Below are positions 19,840 to 29,287 of a stretch of DNA of 64,000 nucleotides, one piece after another. Both the position numbers and the translations under genes were made by a program. The notes beneath the pieces are model-generated. The model was not told the DNA's origin. It saw only the letters and a program-made list of their open reading frames with translations, and did no database searches. The stretch is taken from positions 17,924 to 81,923 of the forward strand of contig JACRNV010000059.1 of assembly GCA_016214785.1 (NCBI GenBank). The letters run 5' to 3'. This DNA comes from Methanobacteriota archaeon. GTDB lineage: Archaea; Thermoplasmatota; Thermoplasmata; SG8-5; JACRNV01. Position 1 is the first letter of the stretch. Each line of letters opens with the position of its first letter.

Positions 19840-20885
19840 AGGAACTCGTGCTCAGGGTCGAGAACCTCACGAAGCTCTTCCCGCTGAAGAAGAGCCTTCT
19901 CTCGCGCGGGCCGGACAGCTTCGTGCACGCCGTCGAGGACGTGAGCCTCGATGTCTACCACGGCGAAGTGCTGGGCGTCGTCGGCGAGTCGGGCTGCGGC
20001 AAGACAACGGTCGGCCGGCTCCTCACGAGGCTCGAGACGCCGACGCGCGGCTCCATACGGTTCATGGACGTCGACATAGCCACCCTTCGGAAAAAGAACC
20101 TCAGGCAGTTCAGGCGAAGGATGCAGATGATTTTCCAGGACCCGTACGAGTCGCTGAATCCGCGCTTCACGGTCGAGCAGGCCGTCGGCGACCCGCTGAT
20201 AGTGCACGAGCCCGACCAGTCGGACGAGGAGCGCAGGGCGCGCATCGTGAAAGCCCTCGAGGACGCAGGGCTTAGGCCGGCCGAGGACATAATGGACAGG
20301 TACCCGCACGAGATGAGCGGGGGGCAGAGGCAGCGCGCGGCCATCGCGCGCGCGCTGGTCGTCGACCCGAAGTTCATCGTCGCCGACGAGCCCGTCTCCA
20401 TGCTCGACGTTTCCATCAGGGCCGGCGTCATGAACCTCATGCTCGACCTCCGCGACAAGTACGGCATCCCGTACATCTTCATCACGCACGATGTGGCCGT
20501 CGCCCGGTACATGTCCGACCGCATCGCGGTCATGTACCTGGGCAACATCGTGGAGGTGGGGGAGACCGAGGAGATCATCTTCAAGCCCGCGCACCCGTAC
20601 ACGAGGGCGCTGCTCTCCGCCGTCCCCGTGCCGGACCCGGACTACGAGCACAGGGACGTGCCCATCAAGGGGGACATACCGAGCCCAATCAACCTCCCGA
20701 AGGGCTGCAGGTTCAGGCAGCGCTGCCCCTACGCGCAGGAGGCGTGCTCCAAGCCGGACCTGGGCCCGGTCGAGGTGTCCAAAGGCCACTTCGTGCTCTG
20801 CTGGTTCGCGCAGAAGTTCCACGAGAACCCGCCCGACATAGAGATGCCGAGCATGGACATGGGCGACGAGGGCGAGGGGAATTGA
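19836..20885 (+). CDS. dppF: Oligopeptide-type ABC transporter ATPase (DppF-like)
   Basis: GTG start overlapping dppD stop; GESGCGKTTVGRLL, MSGGQRQRAAIARALVVDPKFIVADEPVSMLD. Confidence 0.92.
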   Translation: MKELVLRVENLTKLFPLKKSLLSRGPDSFVHAVEDVSLDVYHGEVLGVVGESGCGKTTVGRLLTRLETPTRGSIRFMDVDIATLRKKNLRQFRRRMQMIFQDPYESLNPRFTVEQAVGDPLIVHEPDQSDEERRARIVKALEDAGLRPAEDIMDRYPHEMSGGQRQRAAIARALVVDPKFIVADEPVSMLDVSIRAGVMNLMLDLRDKYGIPYIFITHDVAVARYMSDRIAVMYLGNIVEVGETEEIIFKPAHPYTRALLSAVPVPDPDYEHRDVPIKGDIPSPINLPKGCRFRQRCPYAQEACSKPDLGPVEVSKGHFVLCWFAQKFHENPPDIEMPSMDMGDEGEGN

Positions 20886-21556
20886 ACGCCCGCGGAATCA
20901 CTCGCACGCGCGCTGTCTGGCTCGCGCTCGTCTGCCTCTCTATTGCGTTCCTTGTATTCAGCGCCGGCACGGCCTACCAGTACACGCAGGTGTCAGAGAC
21001 CAAGGTCATGCTGGAGATGGGCGCCGTGCCGCAGTTCGTTCTTCTCAGAAACTCTACAGGCGCGCTGGAGAGGCTCATCCTCGACCTGGGCATTACAGTA
21101 GTGAACATCGGCCCCAGGGACGTGAATCTCTGGGTCGTCGCTTACAAGGCCTGGCTCAGGGACTACGAGGCCGAGGCGTTCCCGCAGATGCCCAGGGCAT
21201 TGGATGACGCCAAGGTCGAGGGACAGAACGGCACGACCTACTGGGCGAGGGCATTCTCCGCGTCATTCACCATCGATGACGCTGTCCTGGCCCGTGGCGA
21301 GCGCTCGTTCGCCCTCTCGATAAATGCATCGAGGCCGGGGAACGAGACGCTCTTCAAAACCGTCGAGGACATCGCGCGCTACGCCGCACGAAGCCGCTAC
21401 CTGAACGACAGCTCGCTCGAATGGCTCCAGTTCGCCAACGCCGTGCTTTTTGTATCTGGCGTGCCGCGCGACCCGTCGAGCTTCACGGGCGCGCAGAACT
21501 GGGTCCCGCTCATCCAGCGCACGGTCGGCTACGACATTGGGCCGGGGGGGAGTTGA
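20882..21556 (+). CDS. Hypothetical membrane-anchored extracytoplasmic protein
   Basis: TTG start overlapping dppF stop; N-terminal TM VWLALVCLSIAFLVFSAGTA then soluble domain. Confidence 0.7.
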   Translation: MNARGITRTRAVWLALVCLSIAFLVFSAGTAYQYTQVSETKVMLEMGAVPQFVLLRNSTGALERLILDLGITVVNIGPRDVNLWVVAYKAWLRDYEAEAFPQMPRALDDAKVEGQNGTTYWARAFSASFTIDDAVLARGERSFALSINASRPGNETLFKTVEDIARYAARSRYLNDSSLEWLQFANAVLFVSGVPRDPSSFTGAQNWVPLIQRTVGYDIGPGGS

Positions 21557-21996
21557 TGGCCGCCAAGGTCTTTCTGAGGAGGGCGTGGCTGGTGACCGCC
21601 TCTTCGCTCCTTTGTGCGCCCGCGCTCGCCTACCTCTACTTCGCGGCATTCCTGCCGACGCTCTGCTGGCCGTTCCAGCAGGCCATCCACCCGCTCTTCC
21701 CGATTTTCGTGGCGGGGCTCTTCGGCCTATTCCTCGGCATACTCACCGATTGCCTCGAGGACGCCATCTACGCCACTTTCCTCTCGGTCGCGCTCGGGGC
21801 GGTCTTCGCCGTCGTGATAGCCATCTCGCCCATTTCCAGCCCCTACCTCTCGAACGCCATACCCGGCGATCTGATCGGGCAGGCGCTGAAGGCGATGATC
21901 CCCGTGATACTCGCTTCGCTTCTCTCGGTGTTCATCGCGGCGTTCCTCGGCAACCTCGCGCAGGAGAAGTGGTTCCCCGACGAGGGGGAGGGGTGA
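21556..21996 (+). CDS. Hypothetical membrane protein (about 4 TM)
   Basis: TGATG overlap with the preceding gene; hydrophobic segments FVAGLFGLFLGIL, ATFLSVALGAVFAVVIAI, ILASLLSVFIAAFLG. Confidence 0.7.
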   Translation: MAAKVFLRRAWLVTASSLLCAPALAYLYFAAFLPTLCWPFQQAIHPLFPIFVAGLFGLFLGILTDCLEDAIYATFLSVALGAVFAVVIAISPISSPYLSNAIPGDLIGQALKAMIPVILASLLSVFIAAFLGNLAQEKWFPDEGEG

Positions 21997-21997
21997 T

Positions 21998-22741
21998 ATG
22001 CGCGTCCCCAAGAGACATCCCCGTTACAAGTCGTTGAGGACGCGCGAGATCCTCTCGGAGATGATGGAGAGGGGCATCGTCGCGCGGACGGGCCTCATAG
22101 CCCACGGGCGGGGCGAGGCGTTCGACTACTTCCTCGGGGAGCGCACGCCGCCGGAGGCGTCGCTAGCCGCCTCCGTCGCTGCCTTCAAACTGGCGAATGC
22201 CCGGTCTCCGGTCATCTCCGTGAACGGCAACGTCGCCGCGCTCGCGGGGAAGGAGATAATCAAATTATCCAGGGAGATACCAGCGAAGCTCGAGGTCAAC
22301 CTCTTCCACAGGAGCGAGGGGCGCATCGACCTCGTGGTCGATTTCATGGAGTCGCTGGGCGCGAGGGGCGTCCTGGGCCGGAGTGCGAGGCGACGCATAC
22401 CGGGGCTCGAGCAGCCGCGCGGGAGGTGCTCCGAGGGCATCTACGGCGCGGACGTGGTGCTCGTTCCGCTGGAGGACGGCGACCGGGCGCAGGCCTTGAA
22501 GGCGTTCGGCAAGCTCGTCATCGCCATCGATCTGAATCCGATGTCCAGGACGGCGCTGGTCGCGGACGTAACAATCGTCGATGAGCTGACAAGGTCCATA
22601 CCCATGCTCGAGCGCCATGTGCGCGGGGCCAAGGCCGAGCCCGCGCGTTACGCCAAATTGGTCAAGGGCTTCGACAACCATCAGAATCTTCTCGCCGTGC
22701 GGGACAGGATGGCGCGTAGGCTGATGGAGGAATCGAGATGA
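21998..22741 (+). CDS. Archaeal 4-phosphopantoate--beta-alanine ligase (phosphopantothenate synthetase)
   Basis: RHPRYKSLRTREILSEMMERGIVARTGLIAHGRGEAFDYFLGE; PVISVNGNVAALAG; IAIDLNPMSRTAL. Confidence 0.85.
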   Translation: MRVPKRHPRYKSLRTREILSEMMERGIVARTGLIAHGRGEAFDYFLGERTPPEASLAASVAAFKLANARSPVISVNGNVAALAGKEIIKLSREIPAKLEVNLFHRSEGRIDLVVDFMESLGARGVLGRSARRRIPGLEQPRGRCSEGIYGADVVLVPLEDGDRAQALKAFGKLVIAIDLNPMSRTALVADVTIVDELTRSIPMLERHVRGAKAEPARYAKLVKGFDNHQNLLAVRDRMARRLMEESR

Positions 22742-24130
22742 AAGAATACGATGCGATAGCCATAGGCACGGGCTCGGCGTTGATAGTCATCGACGCTATG
22801 GCGAGCAGGAACCCGGGAAGAAATACGCCATCATAGACAAGGACGAGCCCGGCGGCATCTGCCTCACGCGCGGGTGCATCCCGAGCAAGCTTCTGCTCTA
22901 TCCGGCCGACCTCGTGCGGACGATACAGGGCGCGGGGGAGATCGGCATTGATGCTGAGATACGGAAGGTGGATTTCGCGAAGGTCATGGCGCGCATGCGC
23001 ACCATCATCGACGGCGACATCGCGGAGATACGAAAGGCATTGTCGAGTTCGGCGAACACAGATTATTACAGTTCCGCGGCGGAGTTCGCCGCGCCGTACA
23101 CCCTTAAGGTCGGCAGCGAGACGATAAAATCGAAGACGATCATCCTCGGCACAGGCTCCAGAACGGCCATCCCCAACGTCCCGGGCCTGTCCGAGGCCGG
23201 CCACCTCACGAGCGATTCCATCCTTCACCTCAAGAAGCTCCCCGAGAGCGTGGCCATCATCGGCGGGGGCTACATCGCGGCCGAGTACGGCCACTTCCTA
23301 TCGGCGATGGGCGCGAAGGTGACGATAATCGGCAGGAACGCCCAGTTCATCCCCGAGGAGGAGCCCGAGGTCTCGTGGGCGGCAAAGTCGGAGATGTCGA
23401 GGCGCATGGCAATCTTCACCTATCACGAAGCAATCAGGATAGAAAAGGCGATGATGGGCGGAAAGTCCATCATCGCCCGCGACAGGGCGACGGGGAAGGA
23501 AGTCAAGGTCTCCGCCAGCGAGGTATTGGTGGCATCGGGCCGCATTTCCAACTCTGACATATTGCACCCCGAGCGCGCGGGCGTCGCCGTGGATGCAAAG
23601 GGCTGGATAGTCGTGAACGAGAGGCTCGAAACGTCCCAGCCCGGCATCTACGCGCTCGGCGACGCCACCGGCAAATGGCTCTTCAGACACAAGGCCAACC
23701 ACGACGCCAAGGTGCTCTACGAGAACATCGTGCTCGGCAAACATGCGACCGTCGATTACCGCGCCGTCCCGCACGCCGTCTTCTGCCACCCGGAGATTGC
23801 GAGCTTCGGCATGCGCGAGGCCGAGGCGGCGAAGGCGCTGGGGCAGAGCAACATCGGCATCGGCTTCGAGAGCTACGCCAACACCGGCAAGGGCATGGCC
23901 ATGAACGTCAAGCTCGGCTTCTGCAAGGTCATCGTCGAGCACAAGACCGGCAAGCTGTTGGGCGCGCACATCGTCGGCCCGCAGGCGGGATATCGGAGAT
24001 AAACAGCGCCATGCACATCCACCCGGCGCTCAGCGAGGTCGTGTCGCGCGCCTGCAGGAACCTCGTCCCCATCGAACATTACCACCACACGCTCGGACAC
24101 TTGTTCGGAACGGCGGGGCACGGACATTGA
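22738..24130 (+). pseudogene. Dihydrolipoyl dehydrogenase-like flavoprotein, interrupted by two apparent frameshifts
   Basis: N-term MKEYDAIAIGTGSA in frame of 22738; KKYAIIDKDEPGGICLTRGCIPSKLLLYP and the bulk in frame of 22914; C-term ISEINSAMHIHPALSEVVSRACRNL in frame of 23675. Confidence 0.85.
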
Positions 24131-24257
24131 TTGTTTGAATCCATTGAACGAAAATAAGTTGGAGGGGATGGAACCACCCCTCAAAGAAGTCTCTCCAGTG
24201 AATCCTATCAATGGTAAGCTATTTACCCTACCTCCCTAATCGTATCGGCGGTGCACG

Positions 24258-25712
24258 ATGCCGTGGAACGGACCTTTGCGCAAGCTCGACGAGTTCAGGC
24301 AGGAGCTGTCCAGGGACTACAAGAGCGGGATGCGCACGACGGGCCTGATATTCGCCGACGACGCCATGATGGCGCAGATCCGCAAGGACGACGCCCCCGA
24401 GCAGGTGGCTAACGTAGCCACGCTTCCGGGCATCGTCGGCAGCTCGATGGCCATGCCCGACATCCACTGGGGCTACGGCTTCCCCATCGGCGGCGTCGCT
24501 GCCATGGACTCCGAGAAGGGGGTCGTCTCCCCGGGCGGGGTAGGGTTTGACATCAACTGCGGCGTCAGGCTCGTGCGCACCAATCTCCGCGTCAAGGACG
24601 TCCAGAGCAAGGTCAAGGACCTCATAGATTCCATTTTCGTCAACGTGCCGTCGGGCCTGGGCTCGCACGGCAAGGTTCGCCTCTCCCGCTCCGACATCGA
24701 CAAAGTGCTGGACACGGGCATGGAGTGGGCAGTGGAGAAAGGATATGGATGGGCGGAAGACCTGCAGAACTGCGAGGACGGCGGCAGGATGCCCACGGCC
24801 GATTCCTCGAAGGTGAGCCAGAAGGCCAAGGAGCGGGGGATGCCCCAGTTAGGGAGCCTGGGCGCAGGCAACCACTTCCTGGAAGTTCAGAAGGTCGCCG
24901 AGATTTACGAGCCTGAAATCGCGAAGGCCTTTGGCATAAACGAGGTCGACCAGGTCATGGTCATGATCCACACCGGCTCCAGGGGCGCGGGCCATCAGAT
25001 CGCCACGGACTACCTGAGCGAGATGGAGCACGCGCTCCGAAGGTACAACTTCAACCTCCCCGACCGGCAGTTAGCTTGCGCGCCGGTGAATTCCAAGGAG
25101 GCGGACGACTACTTCAAGGCCATGTCCGCGGGCGCCAACTACGCCTGGGCGAACAGGCAGCTCATCCTCCACTGGGTGCGCGAGTCTTTTGAAAATGTGA
25201 TGAGGCAGAAGGCCGACGCCCTCGGCATGCAGATGGTCTACGACGTCTGCCACAACATCGCCAAGCTCGAGGAGCACACTGTGGACGGCAAGCGCCAGAA
25301 GCTCTACGTGCACAGGAAGGGCGCGACGCGGGCGTTCGCCGCCGGGCGGAACGAGGTGAACGCCAAGTACAGGGACATCGGCCAGCCAGTGCTGATACCC
25401 GGCGACATGGGAACGGCCAGCTACGTCCTCGTGGGCACGGAGCTCGCCATGAAGGAGACCTTCGGCTCGACGTGCCACGGCGCCGGGCGCATAATGTCGC
25501 GCAACGAGGCCATCCGCAGGTTCACTTCGAGCGGCATCACGCAGGAGCTGGCGGCGAAAGGCATCTACGTGCGCGCGGCGAGCAAGGATGTCCTGACGGA
25601 GGAGGCGCCGTCGGCGTACAAGCGCGTCGGGGATGTTGTGAGGGTCGCGCACGGCGCGGGCATATCGAGGATGGTTGCGAAGATGGTGCCGATGGGTGTC
25701 ATGAAAGGGTGA
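24258..25712 (+). CDS. rtcB: RNA-splicing ligase RtcB
   Basis: MAMPDIHWGYGFPIGGVAAMD, GGVGFDINCGVRLVRTNL, GSLGAGNHFLEVQ, GSTCHGAGRIMSRNEA. Confidence 0.95.
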   Translation: MPWNGPLRKLDEFRQELSRDYKSGMRTTGLIFADDAMMAQIRKDDAPEQVANVATLPGIVGSSMAMPDIHWGYGFPIGGVAAMDSEKGVVSPGGVGFDINCGVRLVRTNLRVKDVQSKVKDLIDSIFVNVPSGLGSHGKVRLSRSDIDKVLDTGMEWAVEKGYGWAEDLQNCEDGGRMPTADSSKVSQKAKERGMPQLGSLGAGNHFLEVQKVAEIYEPEIAKAFGINEVDQVMVMIHTGSRGAGHQIATDYLSEMEHALRRYNFNLPDRQLACAPVNSKEADDYFKAMSAGANYAWANRQLILHWVRESFENVMRQKADALGMQMVYDVCHNIAKLEEHTVDGKRQKLYVHRKGATRAFAAGRNEVNAKYRDIGQPVLIPGDMGTASYVLVGTELAMKETFGSTCHGAGRIMSRNEAIRRFTSSGITQELAAKGIYVRAASKDVLTEEAPSAYKRVGDVVRVAHGAGISRMVAKMVPMGVMKG

Positions 25713-25813
25713 ATGCGTTACCTTTCATCAGGCGATTGAAGGCTGAAGAGGTCTCCAACCGGATTATAGAGCTAAAAACAGAAAAGTGAAAGGGTTTTGA
25801 GCGCAGAGTGTCC

Positions 25814-26338
25814 TCAGGTCGGTCCGCCGCCGCCGCTCAACGGCCAGACAGAGTTCACGTATGTACCGACGAGATTCATCGTGTATGGCCTGCGGTCGAT
25901 CCTCAGATGCCCGGTCAGGGTTATGTCCGCGGTGGTGTAGTAGTAGAACGGCGCAGGGGATACGGACGTGTAGTTGGTGACTGTTCCAGATAGTATCTCG
26001 CCCGAGAAGAACGTCACGACAATCGTGCCAGCAGTCACGTTGATGGCATAACCCGTTATGTTCTTCTGGTACTCGACACCGTCGATTATCACGTACGCCG
26101 GAAATCCTTCTTCCGGTACCGGGGTGGGTATGCTGGTGTGCCACGTGAAGTGGAACTCCGCTGGGACTTTCCTTCCACCTCCACCTCCGTTGCCAAAGCC
26201 GAATTTGGCCGTTCCGGTCGCATTTATGCTGGTAGTCACGTTCTGGTCCGCCGCCGCCGGCATCGCGGCCAGCGAGAGCATCGCAATCGCCACGAGTATG
26301 GTGGCAACAGTCAGGTACACCTTACGTATATTGCTCAT
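25814..26338 (-). CDS. Secreted hypothetical protein with signal peptide
   Basis: MSNIRKVYLTVATILVAIAMLSLAAMPAAADQN; Gly-rich segments. Confidence 0.65.
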   Translation of the reverse strand: MSNIRKVYLTVATILVAIAMLSLAAMPAAADQNVTTSINATGTAKFGFGNGGGGGRKVPAEFHFTWHTSIPTPVPEEGFPAYVIIDGVEYQKNITGYAINVTAGTIVVTFFSGEILSGTVTNYTSVSPAPFYYYTTADITLTGHLRIDRRPYTMNLVGTYVNSVWPLSGGGGPT

Positions 26339-26608
26339 ATTGTTTTCCTCCCATTCTCCGTACCGACACTATTTGCCGTCAGTGTCCGACGCGGGCATTG
26401 TCTCAGGATTGTAGTATTCATAGGTTAAATGCCCCGTAAGGCGATAGGTAAAGACATATTTAAGAATAACTATATCGATTTATTTTTATGTAATGCACAT
26501 ACCTAAAAAAATGAACTTTTCAATAAAAAACATGTATGATTCTTTATAAACAATCGCTTAATCTTCGCGTAAGCCAGCACCGCGAAGCCGGAGAAGAACA
26601 TCGGCCAC

Positions 26609-29287
26609 ATGACCGGCCGCGCCGAAGAGCCATATGCCGACCGCTTCCCCTGCCGCGACCCAACAATTTTATCCTCCGCTTCGATACACCTCCTCATCGG
26701 GGGGCAAGCAACGGCGCAGGATCTTCCGCTGATGCGGCAGTACGAGAGGCTCAAGGCAGAGTACCCAGACGCCCTGCTCCTCTTCCGGCTCGGCGACTTC
26801 TACGAGACCTTCGGCGCCGACGCCGAGCTGGCGGCCAGGGAGCTGGGCATCGCGCTCACCACAAGGGACAGGGGGAAGGAGCACCCCATGCCGCTCGCCG
26901 GCGTTCCGCACCACGCGCTCGACACATACCTCGCGCGACTGATAAAGAACGGGCACAAGGTCGCCATCTGCGAGCAGATGGGCGCGCCGTCGAAGAAGGG
27001 CCTGGTCGACAGGAAAATCGTGCGCGTCGTCACGCCAGGCAGCATAATCGAGGAGGCGCTCCTCGACGGGAAGCTCACGAACTACCTCATGGCCCTACAC
27101 ATCGAAAAAGGCGTGGCAGGCATAGCGCTGGCCGACACCTCGACCGGCGAGCTGCGCGTGTCGGAAGTGCCGGAGAAGGAGCTGGACGCCGAGATTGCCA
27201 GGATACGGCCCTCGGAAATCCTCATGGCCGACGGGGAGAGATTCTCGATTCCCCAGAGCGCCGACTCAGTCATATCTCGCTACAAGAGCGAAGCCTTTGA
27301 TGGAACGCGAAGCATCGAAGCGCTTCGCAATCAGTTTCCGCACATGGCCGAGCGCCTGGCCGCGCCCTCGCCAGGGCTCGTGGCCGCCGGGGCGTGCCTC
27401 GCATACGTGAGCGAGATGCAGAAGGGACCGGCGTCGCAGTTCACGTCCCTGTCGTTCTCCGACGCAGGGAGGCGCATGACCCTCGACCATGTCACGCTCC
27501 GCAACCTGGAAATCCTGGAGAACGTCCGCGACAGGGGCGAGGAACACACGCTCGTCTCGGTCCTCGATTACACTTCGTCGAAGGCAGGAAAACGCACGCT
27601 GCGCCGCTGGCTCGCCGAGCCGCTCATGGACGCGCGGGAGATATCCGAGCGCCACGACGCCGTCGAGGAGCTCCTGGCCAGGCACGACGCGAGGGCGGAC
27701 GCGCAAGCCCTCGCAGGGGGGGTGAGGGACATCGAGCGCCTGATGAGCCGGGCGTCCTACGGCAACGCGAGCCCGAGGGAGACGGGGCAGCTGGCCGAGT
27801 CGCTGGAGAGCGCAGGGAAATTGAAGGCAAGCATCGAGGAGTGGAAGCCCGGCGCAAAGCTGCTCGCGGAGCTGGCAGGGGAGATTGACCCATGCGTCGA
27901 CGTATCGGCGGAGATAAGGCGCACGCTCGTCGACGAGCCGCCCCTGGCGACGGACTCGGGCGGCATCGTGCGCCCGGGCTTCTCACCCGGGCTAGACGCC
28001 CTGCGCGAGGCTCGCCGCTCGGGTAAGGAGTGGATCGCCAGGTTCGAAGCCTCCGAGCGGGCGCGCACGGGCATCAAATCCCTCAAGGTCGGTTACACCA
28101 GGGTCTTCGGATATTACATCGAAGTTTCGAAGACTAACCTGGACAAAGTGCCGCCGGAGTACGGGCGCAAGCAGACCGTCGCAACGGGCGAGCGCTTCAC
28201 GACGCCCGAGCTAAAGGAGCAAGAGTCCCTTGTGATGAACGCCGAGGAGCGGGGTTTGGAAATGGAGCGGCAGATTTTCAGGGAGCTCTGCGCATCGATC
28301 GGCAAGCATGCAGCGCGCGTGCAAAAAACAGCCAGTGCCATCGGCAACCTGGACGCCCTGGCGTCGTTCGCCGAGGCCGCGGAGCGCAACAGGTACTCGC
28401 GCCCCAAAGTGGACAGCGGTCATGAGATTAGGATCGTGGAAGGGAGACACCCCGTCGTCGAACAGGCGCTAAGGGAGCGCTTCGTGCCCAACGACGCGCA
28501 GCTTGACGGCGACAGAAACAGGCTCATAGTCATCACCGGCCCGAACATGGCCGGCAAGTCGACGTACATGCGCCAGGTCGCGCTCATCGTCGCGATGGCG
28601 CAGGCCGGCTCCTTCGTGCCCGCGAAGTTCGCCAAGCTCGGCGTCGTGGACCGCATCTTCACAAGGGTCGGTGCTTACGACGACCTGGCGCGAGGCCAGA
28701 GCACATTCATGGTCGAGATGCTCGAAGTGTCGTCGATACTCAAGGCCGCTACGCCTCGCAGCCTCATACTCCTTGACGAGATTGGGCGCGGCACGAGCAC
28801 CTACGATGGCATGAGCATCGCATGGGCCGTTGCGGAATACATCCACAGCAGGCGCGTGGGCGCAAAGGCTCTCTTCGCCACGCACTACCACGACCTGACG
28901 GCGCTCGCCGACATACTGCAGGGCGTTCAGAACTGCCACATCGCAGTGAAGGAAGAGAAGGACGAGATCGTCTTCCTGCGCAAGGTCGTGCCCGGCAGCA
29001 CGAACCGCAGCTACGGCATACAGGTGGCCGCGCTGGCCGGCATGCCGCCCGACGTTGTGGCGAGAGCCAAGGAAGTGCTCAAGCGCCTGGAGGAGGGCGC
29101 GGGCTCGGGCAAGGCGCCGCGCGCCCCAAAAAGGGTTCATACCCAGCTTGTTCTATATGAGCCGATGCAAAAGGATGATAGGGTGAAGGCGCATCTCCGC
29201 GAGATAAAGCTGGAGAACATGACGCCACTGGAGGCGCTGAACAAGCTCCAGGAGCTGAAGAGGATGGCGGAGGAAGATGGCAAGTAA
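26609..29287 (+). CDS. mutS: DNA mismatch repair protein MutS
   Basis: MRQYERLKAEYPDALLLFRLGDFYETF; TGPNMAGKSTYMRQVALI; LDEIGRGTSTYDGMSIAWA. Exact start uncertain. Confidence 0.96.
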   Translation: MTGRAEEPYADRFPCRDPTILSSASIHLLIGGQATAQDLPLMRQYERLKAEYPDALLLFRLGDFYETFGADAELAARELGIALTTRDRGKEHPMPLAGVPHHALDTYLARLIKNGHKVAICEQMGAPSKKGLVDRKIVRVVTPGSIIEEALLDGKLTNYLMALHIEKGVAGIALADTSTGELRVSEVPEKELDAEIARIRPSEILMADGERFSIPQSADSVISRYKSEAFDGTRSIEALRNQFPHMAERLAAPSPGLVAAGACLAYVSEMQKGPASQFTSLSFSDAGRRMTLDHVTLRNLEILENVRDRGEEHTLVSVLDYTSSKAGKRTLRRWLAEPLMDAREISERHDAVEELLARHDARADAQALAGGVRDIERLMSRASYGNASPRETGQLAESLESAGKLKASIEEWKPGAKLLAELAGEIDPCVDVSAEIRRTLVDEPPLATDSGGIVRPGFSPGLDALREARRSGKEWIARFEASERARTGIKSLKVGYTRVFGYYIEVSKTNLDKVPPEYGRKQTVATGERFTTPELKEQESLVMNAEERGLEMERQIFRELCASIGKHAARVQKTASAIGNLDALASFAEAAERNRYSRPKVDSGHEIRIVEGRHPVVEQALRERFVPNDAQLDGDRNRLIVITGPNMAGKSTYMRQVALIVAMAQAGSFVPAKFAKLGVVDRIFTRVGAYDDLARGQSTFMVEMLEVSSILKAATPRSLILLDEIGRGTSTYDGMSIAWAVAEYIHSRRVGAKALFATHYHDLTALADILQGVQNCHIAVKEEKDEIVFLRKVVPGSTNRSYGIQVAALAGMPPDVVARAKEVLKRLEEGAGSGKAPRAPKRVHTQLVLYEPMQKDDRVKAHLREIKLENMTPLEALNKLQELKRMAEEDGK

